NCBI RefSeq assembly: GCF_025770735.1
Contig: NZ_JAODPB010000005.1
Location: forward strand, 186,001 to 250,000
Length of the DNA stretch: 64,000 nucleotides
Direction: 5' to 3'
Source: Shouchella tritolerans
GTDB taxonomy: Bacteria > Bacillota > Bacilli > Bacillales > Bacillaceae_D
Of the stretch, positions 27,430 to 35,888 are shown in pieces. Made by a program: the position numbers and the translations under genes. Position 1 is the first letter of the stretch, and the number at the start of each line of letters is the position of its first letter. Under the pieces are notes generated by a model. The model had not been told where the DNA came from and did not search any database. It saw only the letters and a list, made by a program, of their open reading frames with translations.

Positions 27430-28548
27430 CTATAGAGGCTTAGCATTCACGAGCTCAGGGCGGGTGACTTCTTCCACTTCAATGCCTGCCTCATTTACGC
27501 CTGCCTCTCCGTTCACTTGGATTGACACTTTTTCAATGCCGCTTTGCTCTGTTAATGTTAACGCTAAGCTTTCCAATACACTAGTCGGGATGGCGCTGCC
27601 TTCGTTGGCCGACTGAATGGCTTCGTTAAAGTCTAAGACGACTTCGCCATTTTGCAGTTTAGGTTCATTAAGAAGTTCCACATCGCCTGACATTTCCGTT
27701 AGCAAATTTGTCATAAGCGATGGCCCTTCGATCAATTCATTGATTGCCGTCTCGAGCTCATTGTTGACATTTTCGACCCGTTTCGTTACCGGTACGTAGT
27801 ACGTGTCTTCGTCATTTGTCCCGAGGAAGTAGAGCGTGATGTCTGTGCTGTTTGTAAAGTCAACCACTTCACTCGTGTCGACATTTATGCCGTCTGCGCG
27901 ACTAAGGTTTCCGACAAGTGGCTTCTCACTTTGTGGCATTTTATCGAGTTCATACCCGTTTACTTCGACTTTCACTTCTTCAACCTCAGGAAATTGCGTC
28001 AATGTCCAGGTGACAGCTTCAAAAATGCGCTTTTCATCTGCGAGGTTGTAATCATTAAACTCGCTAGAAAAATTGACAATCGCCAACTTTTCTTCTTTTA
28101 AGTGGTCGATATCTACTTCCGTTCCTGCTGGCAAGACGGCTCGGAAGCCGTTAGGGAGAATATCATTGATTGGTCCCCCTTCTACTAAATACTCAAGCGC
28201 CTGTTTCATCACACTGTCTGTTTTTGGAAGCGTCAACGTTTGCGGGACGACCAGGCCATTGCTATCAATTAAATAAAGCTCTCGCTGATTTAACGATTCA
28301 GCAGCTTCATCTGGTGTTGTTTCATCTGTTGGTCCTGTTTCCTCCCCTGCTTCGCTTTCATCAGCTTGTTCTTCCGTTACATCCTCTTCCGATTCATTCT
28401 CTTCGTTTCCAAAATCCTCATCCGCATCCGTGTATGTGACTGGCGGTTCATCTAGTGTGTCCACAGCATCATTGGCTCCAAGTGAACAGCCCGTAGTAAG
28501 TGCAAGTACAACAACAAAAGGCGCGCTAACTCCAGCTAATTTACGCAT
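27430..28548 (-). CDS. gerM: Spore germination/cortex lipoprotein GerM
   Basis: A 372-residue lipoprotein. ATG at 28548 follows GGGGAGG; the signal peptide MRKLAGVSAPFVVVLALTTGC ends in a lipobox (LTTGC, Cys at about residue 21). A very acidic linker of about 70 residues rich in Glu and Asp follows, then two GerMN domains (about residues 85-220 and 225-360; the second opens VDFTNSTDITLYFLG). GerM takes part in sporulation and in germination cortex hydrolysis in B. subtilis, where it also lies between racE and rph. The long acidic linker may suit an alkaline exterior. Confidence 0.93.
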   Translation of the reverse strand: MRKLAGVSAPFVVVLALTTGCSLGANDAVDTLDEPPVTYTDADEDFGNEENESEEDVTEEQADESEAGEETGPTDETTPDEAAESLNQRELYLIDSNGLVVPQTLTLPKTDSVMKQALEYLVEGGPINDILPNGFRAVLPAGTEVDIDHLKEEKLAIVNFSSEFNDYNLADEKRIFEAVTWTLTQFPEVEEVKVEVNGYELDKMPQSEKPLVGNLSRADGINVDTSEVVDFTNSTDITLYFLGTNDEDTYYVPVTKRVENVNNELETAINELIEGPSLMTNLLTEMSGDVELLNEPKLQNGEVVLDFNEAIQSANEGSAIPTSVLESLALTLTEQSGIEKVSIQVNGEAGVNEAGIEVEEVTRPELVNAKPL

Positions 28549-28636
28549 ACGTTTCCCTCCCCAGAATGGTTGTACTTCCATATATACGAGCTTTCTCTCA
28601 GATTAGACCAGCTTGTTTATACCTTGAATAAAAAAA

Positions 28637-28659
28637 ACGCCTCCCAAAAAAGGAGGCGT
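28637..28659 (-). terminator. trhO terminator, copy with T tract
   Basis: Minus strand ACGCCTCC-TTTTTT-GGGAGGCGT followed by TTTTTTTATT. An identical 23-nt hairpin without T tract lies at 28812-28834 on the other side of repeat B. Confidence 0.9.
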
Positions 28660-28783
28660 CAGACTGTAGACAAACGCTCGCATACTTCGTCGTTTGCCTC
28701 GGTCATTTGCTCATGAACCCTCGTTCTATTCGCATCTTCCCTCGGCTGCACTCCTCGTCTGACAAGCGTTTCCTATCAGTCTG
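28660..28783 (-). repeat. Dispersed structured repeat, copy B
   Basis: Bounded by inverted CAGACTG (28660) and CAGTCTG (28777-28783); inside these AAACGCT (28672-28678) pairs with AGCGTTT (28765-28771) at equal 5-nt offsets. The first 24 nt equal copy A exactly, and the start and end align with copy D. It is bordered by two identical copies of the trhO terminator hairpin, as if it had inserted with a 23-bp target duplication. No coding potential. Confidence 0.8.
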
Positions 28784-28811
28784 ATTGTTTGTCGACTTTG
28801 TCGACAACCTC

Positions 28812-28834
28812 ACGCCTCCCAAAAAAGGAGGCGT
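28812..28834 (-). repeat. Duplicate of the trhO terminator hairpin lacking a T tract
   Basis: Identical 23 nt to 28637-28659. On the minus strand it is followed by GAGGTTGTCGAC, so it should terminate poorly; it starts 10 nt past the trhO stop. Confidence 0.85.
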
Positions 28835-28843
28835 GTAAACGAT

Positions 28844-29812
28844 TTATAATCTAGCAGGTAGCTTCTCTCCAAGAACGTCAAGCCGCGCTTGGTGCTCTTC
28901 GGGAGAAAGCTGATGCTCTTTTACATAGAGATTGCGAGGGTGGACGCGGCATTCAGGTGTACAGCCGCGCAAATATTTATGCTCATTTTCCTCTGAACAT
29001 AAAATTTGCTTGTTGCACTCTGGATTGGCGCAATTGACATACCGCTCACACGGTTTTCCGTCAAAGTAATCTTTTCCGACTACTGTTGGCGATACGTGGT
29101 TAATCGGCACCGTTAGACGCTCATCAAATACATAGCATTTGCCATCCCACAATTCCCCTTTTACTTCTGGGTCTTTTCCGTAGGTGACAATGCCGCCATC
29201 GAGTTGAGCCACATCTTCAAACCCTTCTTTTTTAAGCCAGCCTGAAAATTTCTCGCAGCGGATTCCTCCTGTGCAGTAAGTAAGAATTCGTTTATTTTCA
29301 AATTGCTCTTTGTTTTGTCGAATCCAATCAGGCAACTCCCTAAAGGCCTTAATGTCTGGGCGTATGGCCCCACGAAAATGGCCGACATCATACTCATAAT
29401 CATTGCGGGCGTCAATGACAACCGTGTCTTCTTTCAGCATTGCTTCACGCCATTCTTTTGGCGATAGATGCTTGCCTGTCAGTTCATTTGGATTAACATC
29501 GTCTTCATTCAAGCGAAGCGTTACCAGCTCTGGACGAGGACGTACATGCATTTTTTTAAATACGTGCCGCTCTTCTTCGTCGACTTTAAATACAATGCCT
29601 TCAAACAACGGGTTGGCTTTCATCGCCTCCATATAGGCATCGGTATTTTCCTTCAGCCCAGATACGGTTCCATTAATGCCTTCTTTTGCTACAAGCACTC
29701 GTCCTTTTAACTGCAAGCTTTTGCAAAAAGCGAGATGCTCTTTAGCAAATCCTTCTGGATCTTCAATCGTAGTGTAATAATAATACAGTAGTACACGGTA
29801 ATCTTTAGACAT
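28844..29812 (-). CDS. trhO: tRNA uridine-34 5-hydroxylase TrhO (rhodanese-domain protein)
   Basis: A 322-residue YceA/YbfQ-family protein that hydroxylates U34 of tRNAs on the route to 5-methoxyuridine in Bacillus. Domains: N-terminal UPF0176 domain ([35 protein letters not shown]), the rhodanese domain with active-site loop [18 protein letters not shown] at about residues 175-190, and a C-terminal Cys-rich zinc-like region ([26 protein letters not shown]). ATG at 29812 behind AGGTGG is preferred over GTG 29824. It has its own promoter and a terminator disrupted by repeat B. Confidence 0.93.
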   Translation of the reverse strand: MSKDYRVLLYYYYTTIEDPEGFAKEHLAFCKSLQLKGRVLVAKEGINGTVSGLKENTDAYMEAMKANPLFEGIVFKVDEEERHVFKKMHVRPRPELVTLRLNEDDVNPNELTGKHLSPKEWREAMLKEDTVVIDARNDYEYDVGHFRGAIRPDIKAFRELPDWIRQNKEQFENKRILTYCTGGIRCEKFSGWLKKEGFEDVAQLDGGIVTYGKDPEVKGELWDGKCYVFDERLTVPINHVSPTVVGKDYFDGKPCERYVNCANPECNKQILCSEENEHKYLRGCTPECRVHPRNLYVKEHQLSPEEHQARLDVLGEKLPARL

Positions 29813-29907
29813 ATACTCTTCCACCTATCTCCTTATATTTGCAAGATACAATGTGTAGGTGTCTTACCTAGTCAGCCACATCTGTGTCTCATGTTTTGCC
29901 AACCTAT

Positions 29908-29935
29908 ATTATACAAAAATTCGCCTCTTTGTCCA
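29908..29935 (-). promoter_or_regulatory. Sigma-A promoter of trhO
   Basis: Minus strand TGGACA, 16-nt spacer, TATAAT, about 95 nt upstream of the ATG. Confidence 0.7.
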
Positions 29936-29977
29936 GTTCCTTGCTGTTTTAACATTGCAAGTGAAATGACCAAAACA

Positions 29978-30010
29978 AAAGCTCCCTCCAATCCCAAGGA
30001 GATGAGCTTT
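29978..30010 (-). terminator. Terminator of the ferredoxin gene
   Basis: Minus strand AAAGCTC.TCTCC...GGAGG.GAGCTTTTGTTTTGG, about 47 nt beyond the stop. Confidence 0.8.
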
Positions 30011-30056
30011 CTATCGTGGGCTACTTTGATAAATGTTGTTAGCGCGTTTCCAACTG

Positions 30057-30296
30057 TTATTCAATCCCAAAAAATTCTTCCGCTTTTTTCAAGAACTTTT
30101 GATCTTCCGGGGCCATCTCATATTCTTCAACAATTGCATCAACTGGACATACACCTTGGCAAGCGCCGCAATCAATGCAAATATCCGGATTAATGAAGTA
30201 TTGATCTTCTCCTTCTTCAATGCAGTCGACTGGGCATACATCGACACATTCCCCAGCTTTCTCCCCGATGCAAGGGCTTAAAATGACAAATGCCAT
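30057..30296 (-). CDS. 7Fe-type ferredoxin
   Basis: A 79-residue electron carrier. Cluster motifs are PCIGEKAGECVDVCPVDC (a CxxxxxxxCxxxCP site typical of [3Fe-4S]) and ICIDCGACQGVCPVDAI (CxxCxxCxxxCP, [4Fe-4S]). The acidic C-terminus is usual. It is monocistronic with a terminator downstream. Partners are not indicated by the context; in Bacillus such ferredoxins serve cytochrome P450s and other reductases. In B. subtilis this position between gerM and the region upstream holds no ferredoxin. Confidence 0.93.
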   Translation of the reverse strand: MAFVILSPCIGEKAGECVDVCPVDCIEEGEDQYFINPDICIDCGACQGVCPVDAIVEEYEMAPEDQKFLKKAEEFFGIE

Positions 30297-30429
30297 GTTT
30301 TACACTCCTTTAAAAAGTCTCCTCTTTTAAGGGAACAGCAAAAAGCCGCTCTCTCCTTTTCAATCATTCTTACTGCCTGTCTCTAGCATACACCTCTGCC
30401 ACATAAACATAAAGGGTTTTGCCTGAATT

Positions 30430-31260
30430 TCACTTACTTTTCATCGTTGCTTGAACGGGTAATGGCCCTTCAAGATCAATCGACGCGACTGAGTCCGTGT
30501 GGATGTTTAGCCAACTAGCCGCTAACTGCTTAAATTGATTCGCTTCTCCAGTCGTATAAAAACGATGTGCCGCCTTTACCGGATGTTTTTCGTTCATTGA
30601 ATGGTAAAATAGCAAACTGCTTACTTCCCTTGCCGTCTCCTCGCCTGATGAAATCACGGTAACGCCAGGCAAACACGCTTCAATAACAGGCTTTAACAAT
30701 GGGTAATGGGTACAGCCTAAAATCAACGTATCGAAGCCAGCGCCTTGAAGAGGAGCGAGCGATTCGCGTACCACCGCTTCTGCTTCAGGTCCTTTAATCG
30801 TCCCCTGTTCAACAAGCGGCACAAATAATGGACATGCCAAGCTTTCAACTGTTACGTTTTCATCAATCGAATGGAGCGCCATCGTGTAGGCATTGCTTGC
30901 AATTGTGCCTATTGTTCCAATGACAGCAACATGTCGATTTTCGCTCACTTGTATCGCGCTGATCGCCCCTGGACGGATCACGCCAACAACTGGGATGTCT
31001 AACTGGGCTCTCGCTTCTTCCAGCACAACGGCAGTTGCAGTATTGCAGGCAATCACAATCATTTTCACATCTTCATTTAAGAGTCGCCCAATCATTTGCC
31101 ACGTAAATGCCCGTACTTCTTCGACAGGGCGGGGGCCATATGGGCAACGGGCGGAATCTCCTATATATACAATCGGTTCTTTTGGCAATTGACGCATAAT
31201 TTCCGAGGCGACAGTCAATCCCCCTATGCCTGAATCAATAATGCCAATCGGTCTGTTCAC
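30430..31260 (-). CDS. murI: Glutamate racemase
   Basis: Cofactor-independent racemase supplying D-glutamate for peptidoglycan (and poly-glutamate where present). The two catalytic cysteines are in VIACNTATAVV (about residue 74) and ILGCTHYPLLKP (about residue 185), with IIDSGIGGLTVASE and YIGDSARCPYGPR at the N-terminus. 276 residues is normal. The start is GTG at 31260, with GGGAG 11-13 nt upstream. It follows the MarR gene ysmB directly, as racE does in B. subtilis. Confidence 0.95.
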   Translation of the reverse strand: MNRPIGIIDSGIGGLTVASEIMRQLPKEPIVYIGDSARCPYGPRPVEEVRAFTWQMIGRLLNEDVKMIVIACNTATAVVLEEARAQLDIPVVGVIRPGAISAIQVSENRHVAVIGTIGTIASNAYTMALHSIDENVTVESLACPLFVPLVEQGTIKGPEAEAVVRESLAPLQGAGFDTLILGCTHYPLLKPVIEACLPGVTVISSGEETAREVSSLLFYHSMNEKHPVKAAHRFYTTGEANQFKQLAASWLNIHTDSVASIDLEGPLPVQATMKSK

Positions 31261-31277
31261 GCGTCTTTTCTCTCCCT

Positions 31278-31742
31278 TTATGAACGCACTTCACGCTTTT
31301 CCTTCATCGTTTTCAAAAGGAAATTTAAATTTTCTTCTAAATCGTTCACTTGTTCACTTGTAAAATGCTCAAGCATTTCCGCTAAATAATGTTGCCGCTT
31401 GGCGATCACTTCACGAATGATCGTTTGGCCTCTATCCAACAAATGAATTCGTACGACGCGCCGGTCTTGTTTGTCTTTGACGCGCATCACCAATCCATTT
31501 TTCTCCATTCGGTCTACTAAGTCCGTCGTTGTGCTGCATGCCAGGTGCATATGATTAGAAAGTTCCCCTATGGTCATATCACCATATTCATTTAACCACT
31601 GCAGTGCAACAAATTGCGGAGTCGTTATCGGAAAATGTGCTAAAATTTCTCTGCCCTTTTGTTTCACTAAGTCAGCAATTTTACGGAGAGAGCGCTCAAT
31701 CTCCTCGAATTGGTGACGATTTTTGTCATAAGGTTTTTCCAA
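31278..31742 (-). CDS. ysmB: MarR-family transcriptional regulator YsmB
   Basis: A winged-helix regulator of about 154 residues. The DNA-binding part reads MTIGELSNHMHLACSTTTDLVDRMEKNGLVMRVKDKQDRRVVRIHLLDRG, the full MarR recognition helix and wing. The start is probably TTG at 31742 because GGAGGTG lies 8 nt before it; the upstream ATGs at 31757 and 31763 overlap that ribosome site. A good promoter precedes it. It is cotranscribed with murI. Ligand and targets are unknown. Confidence 0.85.
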   Translation of the reverse strand: MEKPYDKNRHQFEEIERSLRKIADLVKQKGREILAHFPITTPQFVALQWLNEYGDMTIGELSNHMHLACSTTTDLVDRMEKNGLVMRVKDKQDRRVVRIHLLDRGQTIIREVIAKRQHYLAEMLEHFTSEQVNDLEENLNFLLKTMKEKREVRS

Positions 31743-31787
31743 TCGTTGCACCTCCATTTCCAATCCAATCGTTTTCTTTATAAGACT

Positions 31788-31816
31788 ATTGTACTAACGT
31801 CAACGCCTCTTATCAA
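31788..31816 (-). promoter_or_regulatory. Sigma-A promoter of ysmB-murI
   Basis: Minus strand TTGATA, 17-nt spacer, TACAAT, about 45 nt before the TTG start. Confidence 0.8.
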
Positions 31817-31848
31817 CTAGATTGTTTAAATTGTCGACTAAACACATG

Positions 31849-31886
31849 GGAATAAGGACAAACGATTTCCGCTTGCCCTTATTTCC
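31849..31886 (-). terminator. Hairpin directly after ptsI
   Basis: Minus strand GGAAATAAGG..GCAAGCG...CGTTTGT..CCTTATTCC: nested stem starting at the stop codon. No T tract follows, so terminator strength is uncertain. Confidence 0.55.
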
Positions 31887-33608
31887 TTATGATTGGCTGT
31901 ATTTGCTGCGAACTAATTGTTCGACTCCATCCGCCGTATCCTTTGTCAATGCTTCTTGCGCAAATGATTCCAGTTCAGCTTTAGACAATTTGCTAATCTG
32001 GCTTCTAGCAGGAAGAATCGACGTTGCGCTCATGCTGAACTCGTCTAAGCCAAGGCCAAGCAAAAGGGGAATCGCAATTTCATCACCGGCCATTTCGCCG
32101 CACATGCCGACCCATTTTCCTTCTGCGTGAGCAGCTTGGATGACCATGTCAATTAGACGAAGTACAGCTGGGTGGTACGGCTGGTATAAATAAGAAACTC
32201 GTTCATTCATACGGTCAGCAGCCATTGTATATTGAATCAAATCATTCGTACCGATGCTGAAGAAGTCAACTTCTTTGGCAAACTGTGGAGCCGCCACCGC
32301 AGTCGATGGAATTTCCACCATAATGCCGACTTCCATCTCATCACTGACGTCAACATTGCCCGCTTGAAGCTTGTCTTTTTCTTCATGCAAGATTTGTTTG
32401 GCTTGACGCAATTCTTCCAACGTCGCAATCATTGGAAACATGATCTTTAAATTGCCATGTGCACTAGCGCGAAGCAAAGCGCGGAGCTGAGCGCGGAACA
32501 TGTCCTGTTTTTCAAGGCAAAGGCGAATGGCCCGATGCCCTAAAAACGGGTTTAATTCGTGTGGCAAATCCAAATAAGGAAGCTCTTTGTCGCCACCGAT
32601 ATCGAGCGTACGGATAACGACTGGCTTTCCATCCATCCGTTCCACCACTTCTTTGTAAGCTTTGTATTGTTCTTCCTCACTCGGAAGCTCTGTCCGCCCC
32701 ATATAAAGGAACTCTGTTCGATATAAGCCAATTCCTTCAGCGCCATTATTAATCACGCCGTCTAAATCTTTTGGCGTACCGATATTAGCCGCTAGCTCAA
32801 CATGGTGAGTGTCTTGCGTTGTCGTCTTTTTGTTGACAAGTTTTGCCCACTCTGCTTTTTGTGCCTCATAGTCAGCTTGCTTTTGCTCATAAGCAGCCAA
32901 CTCTTCTTCGGTAGGGCTGACAATGACGTGGCCGTCAATGCCGTCAACAATCACAAGTGCACCGTTTTCAATTTTGGCAGTAGCTTCTTTCGTCCCGACC
33001 ACCGCAGGAATTTCCAAAGATCTAGACATGATCGCAGAGTGAGACGTACGACCGCCAATGTTTGTCGCAAAACCTTTAATAACGTCAGGATTTAATTGTG
33101 CCGTATCAGATGGTGTCAAATCATGGGCAATGATAATGGTGTCTTCTTCTATAGCGGCAAGGGAGACGACTTCGATTCCCATAAGGTGGCCTAAGACACG
33201 ACGAGAAACATCACGTATATCTGCAGCCCGCTCTTTCATATATTCATTGTCCATGTTTTCAAACATAGCAATAAACATATTGGCGACTTCGTTTAACGCA
33301 TACTCCGCTGTTACTGAATCTTCATTCACTTTTGTTTTAACAGCGTCGATCAACTCAGGATCGCTTAACACAAGCAAATGGGCAGCAAAAATTTCAGCCT
33401 TGTCCTCGCCTAATTCATTAAGCGCCTTTTCCTTAATAGCCGTCAATTCTTCACGGGAAATAGCCAGTGCTTCGTCCAGACGCTTGATCTCATCACTGGG
33501 GTTTTTGGCCTCTTTTTGTTTGATTGTAAAATCAGGCTCTTCATGCACAAAGGCTTTGGCAATTGCTACACCCGCAGATGCAGCAATGCCTTTAAGGGAA
33601 TGAAGCAT
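31887..33608 (-). CDS. ptsI: PTS enzyme I (phosphoenolpyruvate-protein phosphotransferase)
   Basis: Transfers phosphate from PEP to HPr, the first step of all PTS sugar uptake. 573 residues. The N-terminal HPr-binding/phosphohistidine domain contains the active His in [17 protein letters not shown] (about residue 190). The C-terminal PEP-binding barrel has [26 protein letters not shown] and [10 protein letters not shown] (acid/base Cys). ATG overlaps the ptsH stop (TAATG). In B. subtilis ptsHI lie elsewhere next to ptsG; here they sit between gerE and ysmB. Confidence 0.97.
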   Translation of the reverse strand: MLHSLKGIAASAGVAIAKAFVHEEPDFTIKQKEAKNPSDEIKRLDEALAISREELTAIKEKALNELGEDKAEIFAAHLLVLSDPELIDAVKTKVNEDSVTAEYALNEVANMFIAMFENMDNEYMKERAADIRDVSRRVLGHLMGIEVVSLAAIEEDTIIIAHDLTPSDTAQLNPDVIKGFATNIGGRTSHSAIMSRSLEIPAVVGTKEATAKIENGALVIVDGIDGHVIVSPTEEELAAYEQKQADYEAQKAEWAKLVNKKTTTQDTHHVELAANIGTPKDLDGVINNGAEGIGLYRTEFLYMGRTELPSEEEQYKAYKEVVERMDGKPVVIRTLDIGGDKELPYLDLPHELNPFLGHRAIRLCLEKQDMFRAQLRALLRASAHGNLKIMFPMIATLEELRQAKQILHEEKDKLQAGNVDVSDEMEVGIMVEIPSTAVAAPQFAKEVDFFSIGTNDLIQYTMAADRMNERVSYLYQPYHPAVLRLIDMVIQAAHAEGKWVGMCGEMAGDEIAIPLLLGLGLDEFSMSATSILPARSQISKLSKAELESFAQEALTKDTADGVEQLVRSKYSQS

Positions 33609-33871
33609 TATTCGCCAAGTCCCTCTTTAATTACTTCTTCAATCGCTGAAAGCGCTTCATCTGCGTCTGAACCTTCTGCTTTGATTGTTACTTCTGCGCC
33701 TTGTCCAACACCAAGAGACATGACACCCATGATGGATTTAAGATTGACTGATTTCCCTTTGTATTCCAAAGTGATATCAGACGAGAATTGGCCAGCTTTA
33801 TTAACAAGCTGCGTAGCTGGACGAGCGTGAATGCCCGTTTCTGCAGTAATTTTAAATGTTTTTTCAGCCAT
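33608..33871 (-). CDS. ptsH: PTS phosphocarrier protein HPr
   Basis: An 87-residue HPr with His15 (TGIHARPAT), phosphorylated by enzyme I, and Ser46 ([12 protein letters not shown]), the HPr-kinase site through which Firmicutes exert CcpA-dependent catabolite repression. Both sites are intact, so this strain should have the full carbon catabolite switch. First gene of ptsHI; RBS AGAGGA. Promoter not certain: TATACT occurs at about 33964-33969 on the minus strand with a weak -35. Confidence 0.97.
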   Translation of the reverse strand: MAEKTFKITAETGIHARPATQLVNKAGQFSSDITLEYKGKSVNLKSIMGVMSLGVGQGAEVTIKAEGSDADEALSAIEEVIKEGLGE

Positions 33872-34273
33872 AGTAATTCCTCTTTTCTATTAGTATTTAC
33901 TCATTGGTAAAGCCCTTGTACAGCGGGTCGCCTTTGCACAAATCACGACTGATTCTTACTAAGTATAGTACCCTGCAATGACCTGCTCTAGCCAATTTAT
34001 TTTTCTTTTTTGCTAAGCAATGCACTTTATTCAGCTGCAAAACCCTCATATAAAAGAGCTTTATAAACATCGTCATTATAGCATGGGGGGTAATCCCTTT
34101 CAACAAAAAAACAATAACCCTACCAAAAAAACGACTAAATTCGACAATAATGAAAACGTCCTATTCGTAAATGAACGCTCACACCTTTTTCGTAAGCAAC
34201 ATATACTGTCTTGACTAAAGCCTTTCAGGTCAGCGTTGACCTGCTCTTAGCCCGGCATGAAGGAGTGAACATA
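33872..34273. promoter_or_regulatory. Divergent control region between ptsH and gerE
   Basis: 402 nt without a credible gene. On the minus strand GGTACTATACTTAG (about 33961-33974) may be the ptsH -10 region. On the plus strand CATATACTG at 34200-34208 resembles a sigma-K -10 (CATANNNTA with one mismatch), with an AC-containing -35 region near 34180, plausible for gerE. Both are weak calls. Confidence 0.3.
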
Positions 34274-34498
34274 TTGAAGGGAGCAGACTTCGGACCAAAA
34301 CCTTTGCTTACGAAAAGGGAACGCGAAGTATTCGAACTACTCGTCCAAGACCAAACAACAAAAGAAATTGCTAATCACCTTTTTATTAGTGAAAAGACCG
34401 TACGCAACCATATTTCGAACACAATGCAGAAGCTGGGAGTAAAGGGGCGCTCTCAAGCCGTTATCGAACTTATACGTCTAGGTGAATTGACCATTTGA
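34274..34498 (+). CDS. gerE: Late sporulation transcription factor GerE
   Basis: A 74-residue LuxR-type helix-turn-helix protein that adjusts sigma-K-dependent genes, including spore coat genes, late in the mother cell. The sequence is nearly identical in pattern to B. subtilis GerE: PKPLLTKREREVFELLVQD, then KEIANHLFISEKTVRNHISN and MQKLGVKGRSQAVIELIRL. The start is TTG at 34274, 8 nt after AAGGAG, giving the same length as B. subtilis; the open frame upstream is not coding. A bidirectional terminator follows. Confidence 0.95.
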   Translation: MKGADFGPKPLLTKREREVFELLVQDQTTKEIANHLFISEKTVRNHISNTMQKLGVKGRSQAVIELIRLGELTI

Positions 34499-34524
34499 AA
34501 AAAGCCTGCTATGCAGGCTTTTTT
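34498..34524. terminator. Bidirectional terminator between gerE and ysmA
   Basis: AAAAAAGCCTGC / GCAGGCTTTTTT serves gerE (+) and ysmA (-). Confidence 0.9.
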
Positions 34525-34525
34525 G

Positions 34526-34984
34526 CTATGTAGTTTTTTTGCATGATGTTAGTTTAGCAAGCATCCCCTCAGAAAAAGGGAGCGCTTCGCCTGTCTGTTT
34601 GTCAACTTGCACCATTGTTCCTCTCCCTGTCAAACAAATATCGGTGTTTCTTTTTGCGACATAATGAATGTCCAATGAAGAACGCCCGATTTTATCTACT
34701 TTTACCCCTACATGTAACGTATCCCCGTATTTGATTTGGGCAACATAGTTACATTGCAAATCAGCAGCAACGACAATGGCATTACTGCTACTTGCGGCCC
34801 AATCTTCCATTAAGCCGCAAGACTCAAAAAATTCAAGCCTTGCGTGTTCAAAATAAATAAAGGCAGACGTATTATTCACATGGCCAAATGCATCTGTTTC
34901 CGAAAAGCGGACTTTGATTGGAACAAAAAATGTAAATGAGTTTTCCCATGCGCTTCTTTCATTGATATAAGCAGGCACTTTCAT
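34526..34984 (-). CDS. ysmA: 4-hydroxybenzoyl-CoA-thioesterase-like protein YsmA
   Basis: A 152-residue hot-dog-fold thioesterase. The signature VRFSETDAFGHVNNTSAFIYFEHAR contains the catalytic Asp and the following helix of the 4HBT family. ATG at 34984 is set by AAGGAG 9 nt upstream; upstream codons to 35080 lack a ribosome site. Predicted to hydrolyse acyl-CoA or a related thioester, substrate unknown. Position beside gerE matches B. subtilis. Confidence 0.9.
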   Translation of the reverse strand: MKVPAYINERSAWENSFTFFVPIKVRFSETDAFGHVNNTSAFIYFEHARLEFFESCGLMEDWAASSSNAIVVAADLQCNYVAQIKYGDTLHVGVKVDKIGRSSLDIHYVAKRNTDICLTGRGTMVQVDKQTGEALPFSEGMLAKLTSCKKTT

Positions 34985-35104
34985 CGTTATTCGCTCCTTT
35001 TTAATAAATCTCAGCTTAATAGAAAATGTTTGGCAGACGGGAATAATGGAGAGGAAGAGGCAAAATAGAATGGGGTCCACGTGAGCAGCGTTTGCCTATA
35101 GTTT

Positions 35105-35129
35105 AACGAGGCTGCTTCGCAGCCTCGTT
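35105..35129 (-). terminator. Terminator after sdhB
   Basis: AACGAGGCTGC-GAA-GCAGCCTCGTT on the minus strand, 7 nt past the stop, followed by AAACTATAG. Confidence 0.7.
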
Positions 35130-35135
35130 GTATCA

Positions 35136-35888
35136 TTAAATGCTTCCAAAGAAGTTTTTAAAGGACTGCAATGCCGTCGCGCGGTTTAATGCAGCAATTG
35201 ATGTTGTAAGCGGGATGCCTTTCGGGCAAGCTTGCACGCAGTTTTGTGAGTTTCCGCAGTTGGCAAGACCGCCGTCTGTCATAATGGTAGCCAATCGTTC
35301 TTCTTTATTCATTTCACCAGTTGGGTGGGCATTAAAGAGGCGAACTTGAGATAGTGCCGCTGGACCAATAAATTCAGATTTTGAATTGACGTTCGGGCAA
35401 GATTCTAAGCAAACGCCGCAAGTCATACATTTAGACAGCTCATAAGCCCATTGGCGTCTTTTTTCCGGCATGCGCGGTCCAGGACCTAAATCATACGTAC
35501 CGTCAATTGGAATCCAGGCTTTTACTTTTTTCAGAGAATCAAACATTCTGCTGCGGTCGACGACAAGATCACGAACGACTGGGAATGTTCTCATTGGCTC
35601 AAGGCGAATAGGCTGTTCCAACTTATCAACGAGCGCGGTGCACGACTGTTGTGGTTTGCCATTAATAACCATTGAACAGGCGCCACACACTTCTTCCAGA
35701 CAGTTCATATCCCAAGTGACAGGCGTTGTCTTTTCGCCCTTGGCATTAACAGGGTTGCGGCGAATTTCCATTAAGCAAGAAATAACATTCAAGTTTTGCC
35801 GATAAGGAATAGCAAACTCTTCTTCATAGGAGCCGCTGTCTGGTCCATCTTGCCTTGTCACGATAAGGCGAATTGTTTTTTCACTCAT
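35136..35888 (-). CDS. sdhB: Succinate dehydrogenase iron-sulfur subunit SdhB
   Basis: Electron-transfer subunit of complex II, linking FAD in SdhA to membrane haem in SdhC. 250 residues. [2Fe-2S] ligands: NCLEEVCGACSM and the later SCTALV Cys; [4Fe-4S]: CMTCGVCLESCPN; [3Fe-4S]: NCGNSQNCVQACPKGIP. ATG overlaps the sdhA stop (ATGA). Last gene of sdhCAB. All cluster cysteines are present. Confidence 0.97.
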   Translation of the reverse strand: MSEKTIRLIVTRQDGPDSGSYEEEFAIPYRQNLNVISCLMEIRRNPVNAKGEKTTPVTWDMNCLEEVCGACSMVINGKPQQSCTALVDKLEQPIRLEPMRTFPVVRDLVVDRSRMFDSLKKVKAWIPIDGTYDLGPGPRMPEKRRQWAYELSKCMTCGVCLESCPNVNSKSEFIGPAALSQVRLFNAHPTGEMNKEERLATIMTDGGLANCGNSQNCVQACPKGIPLTTSIAALNRATALQSFKNFFGSI

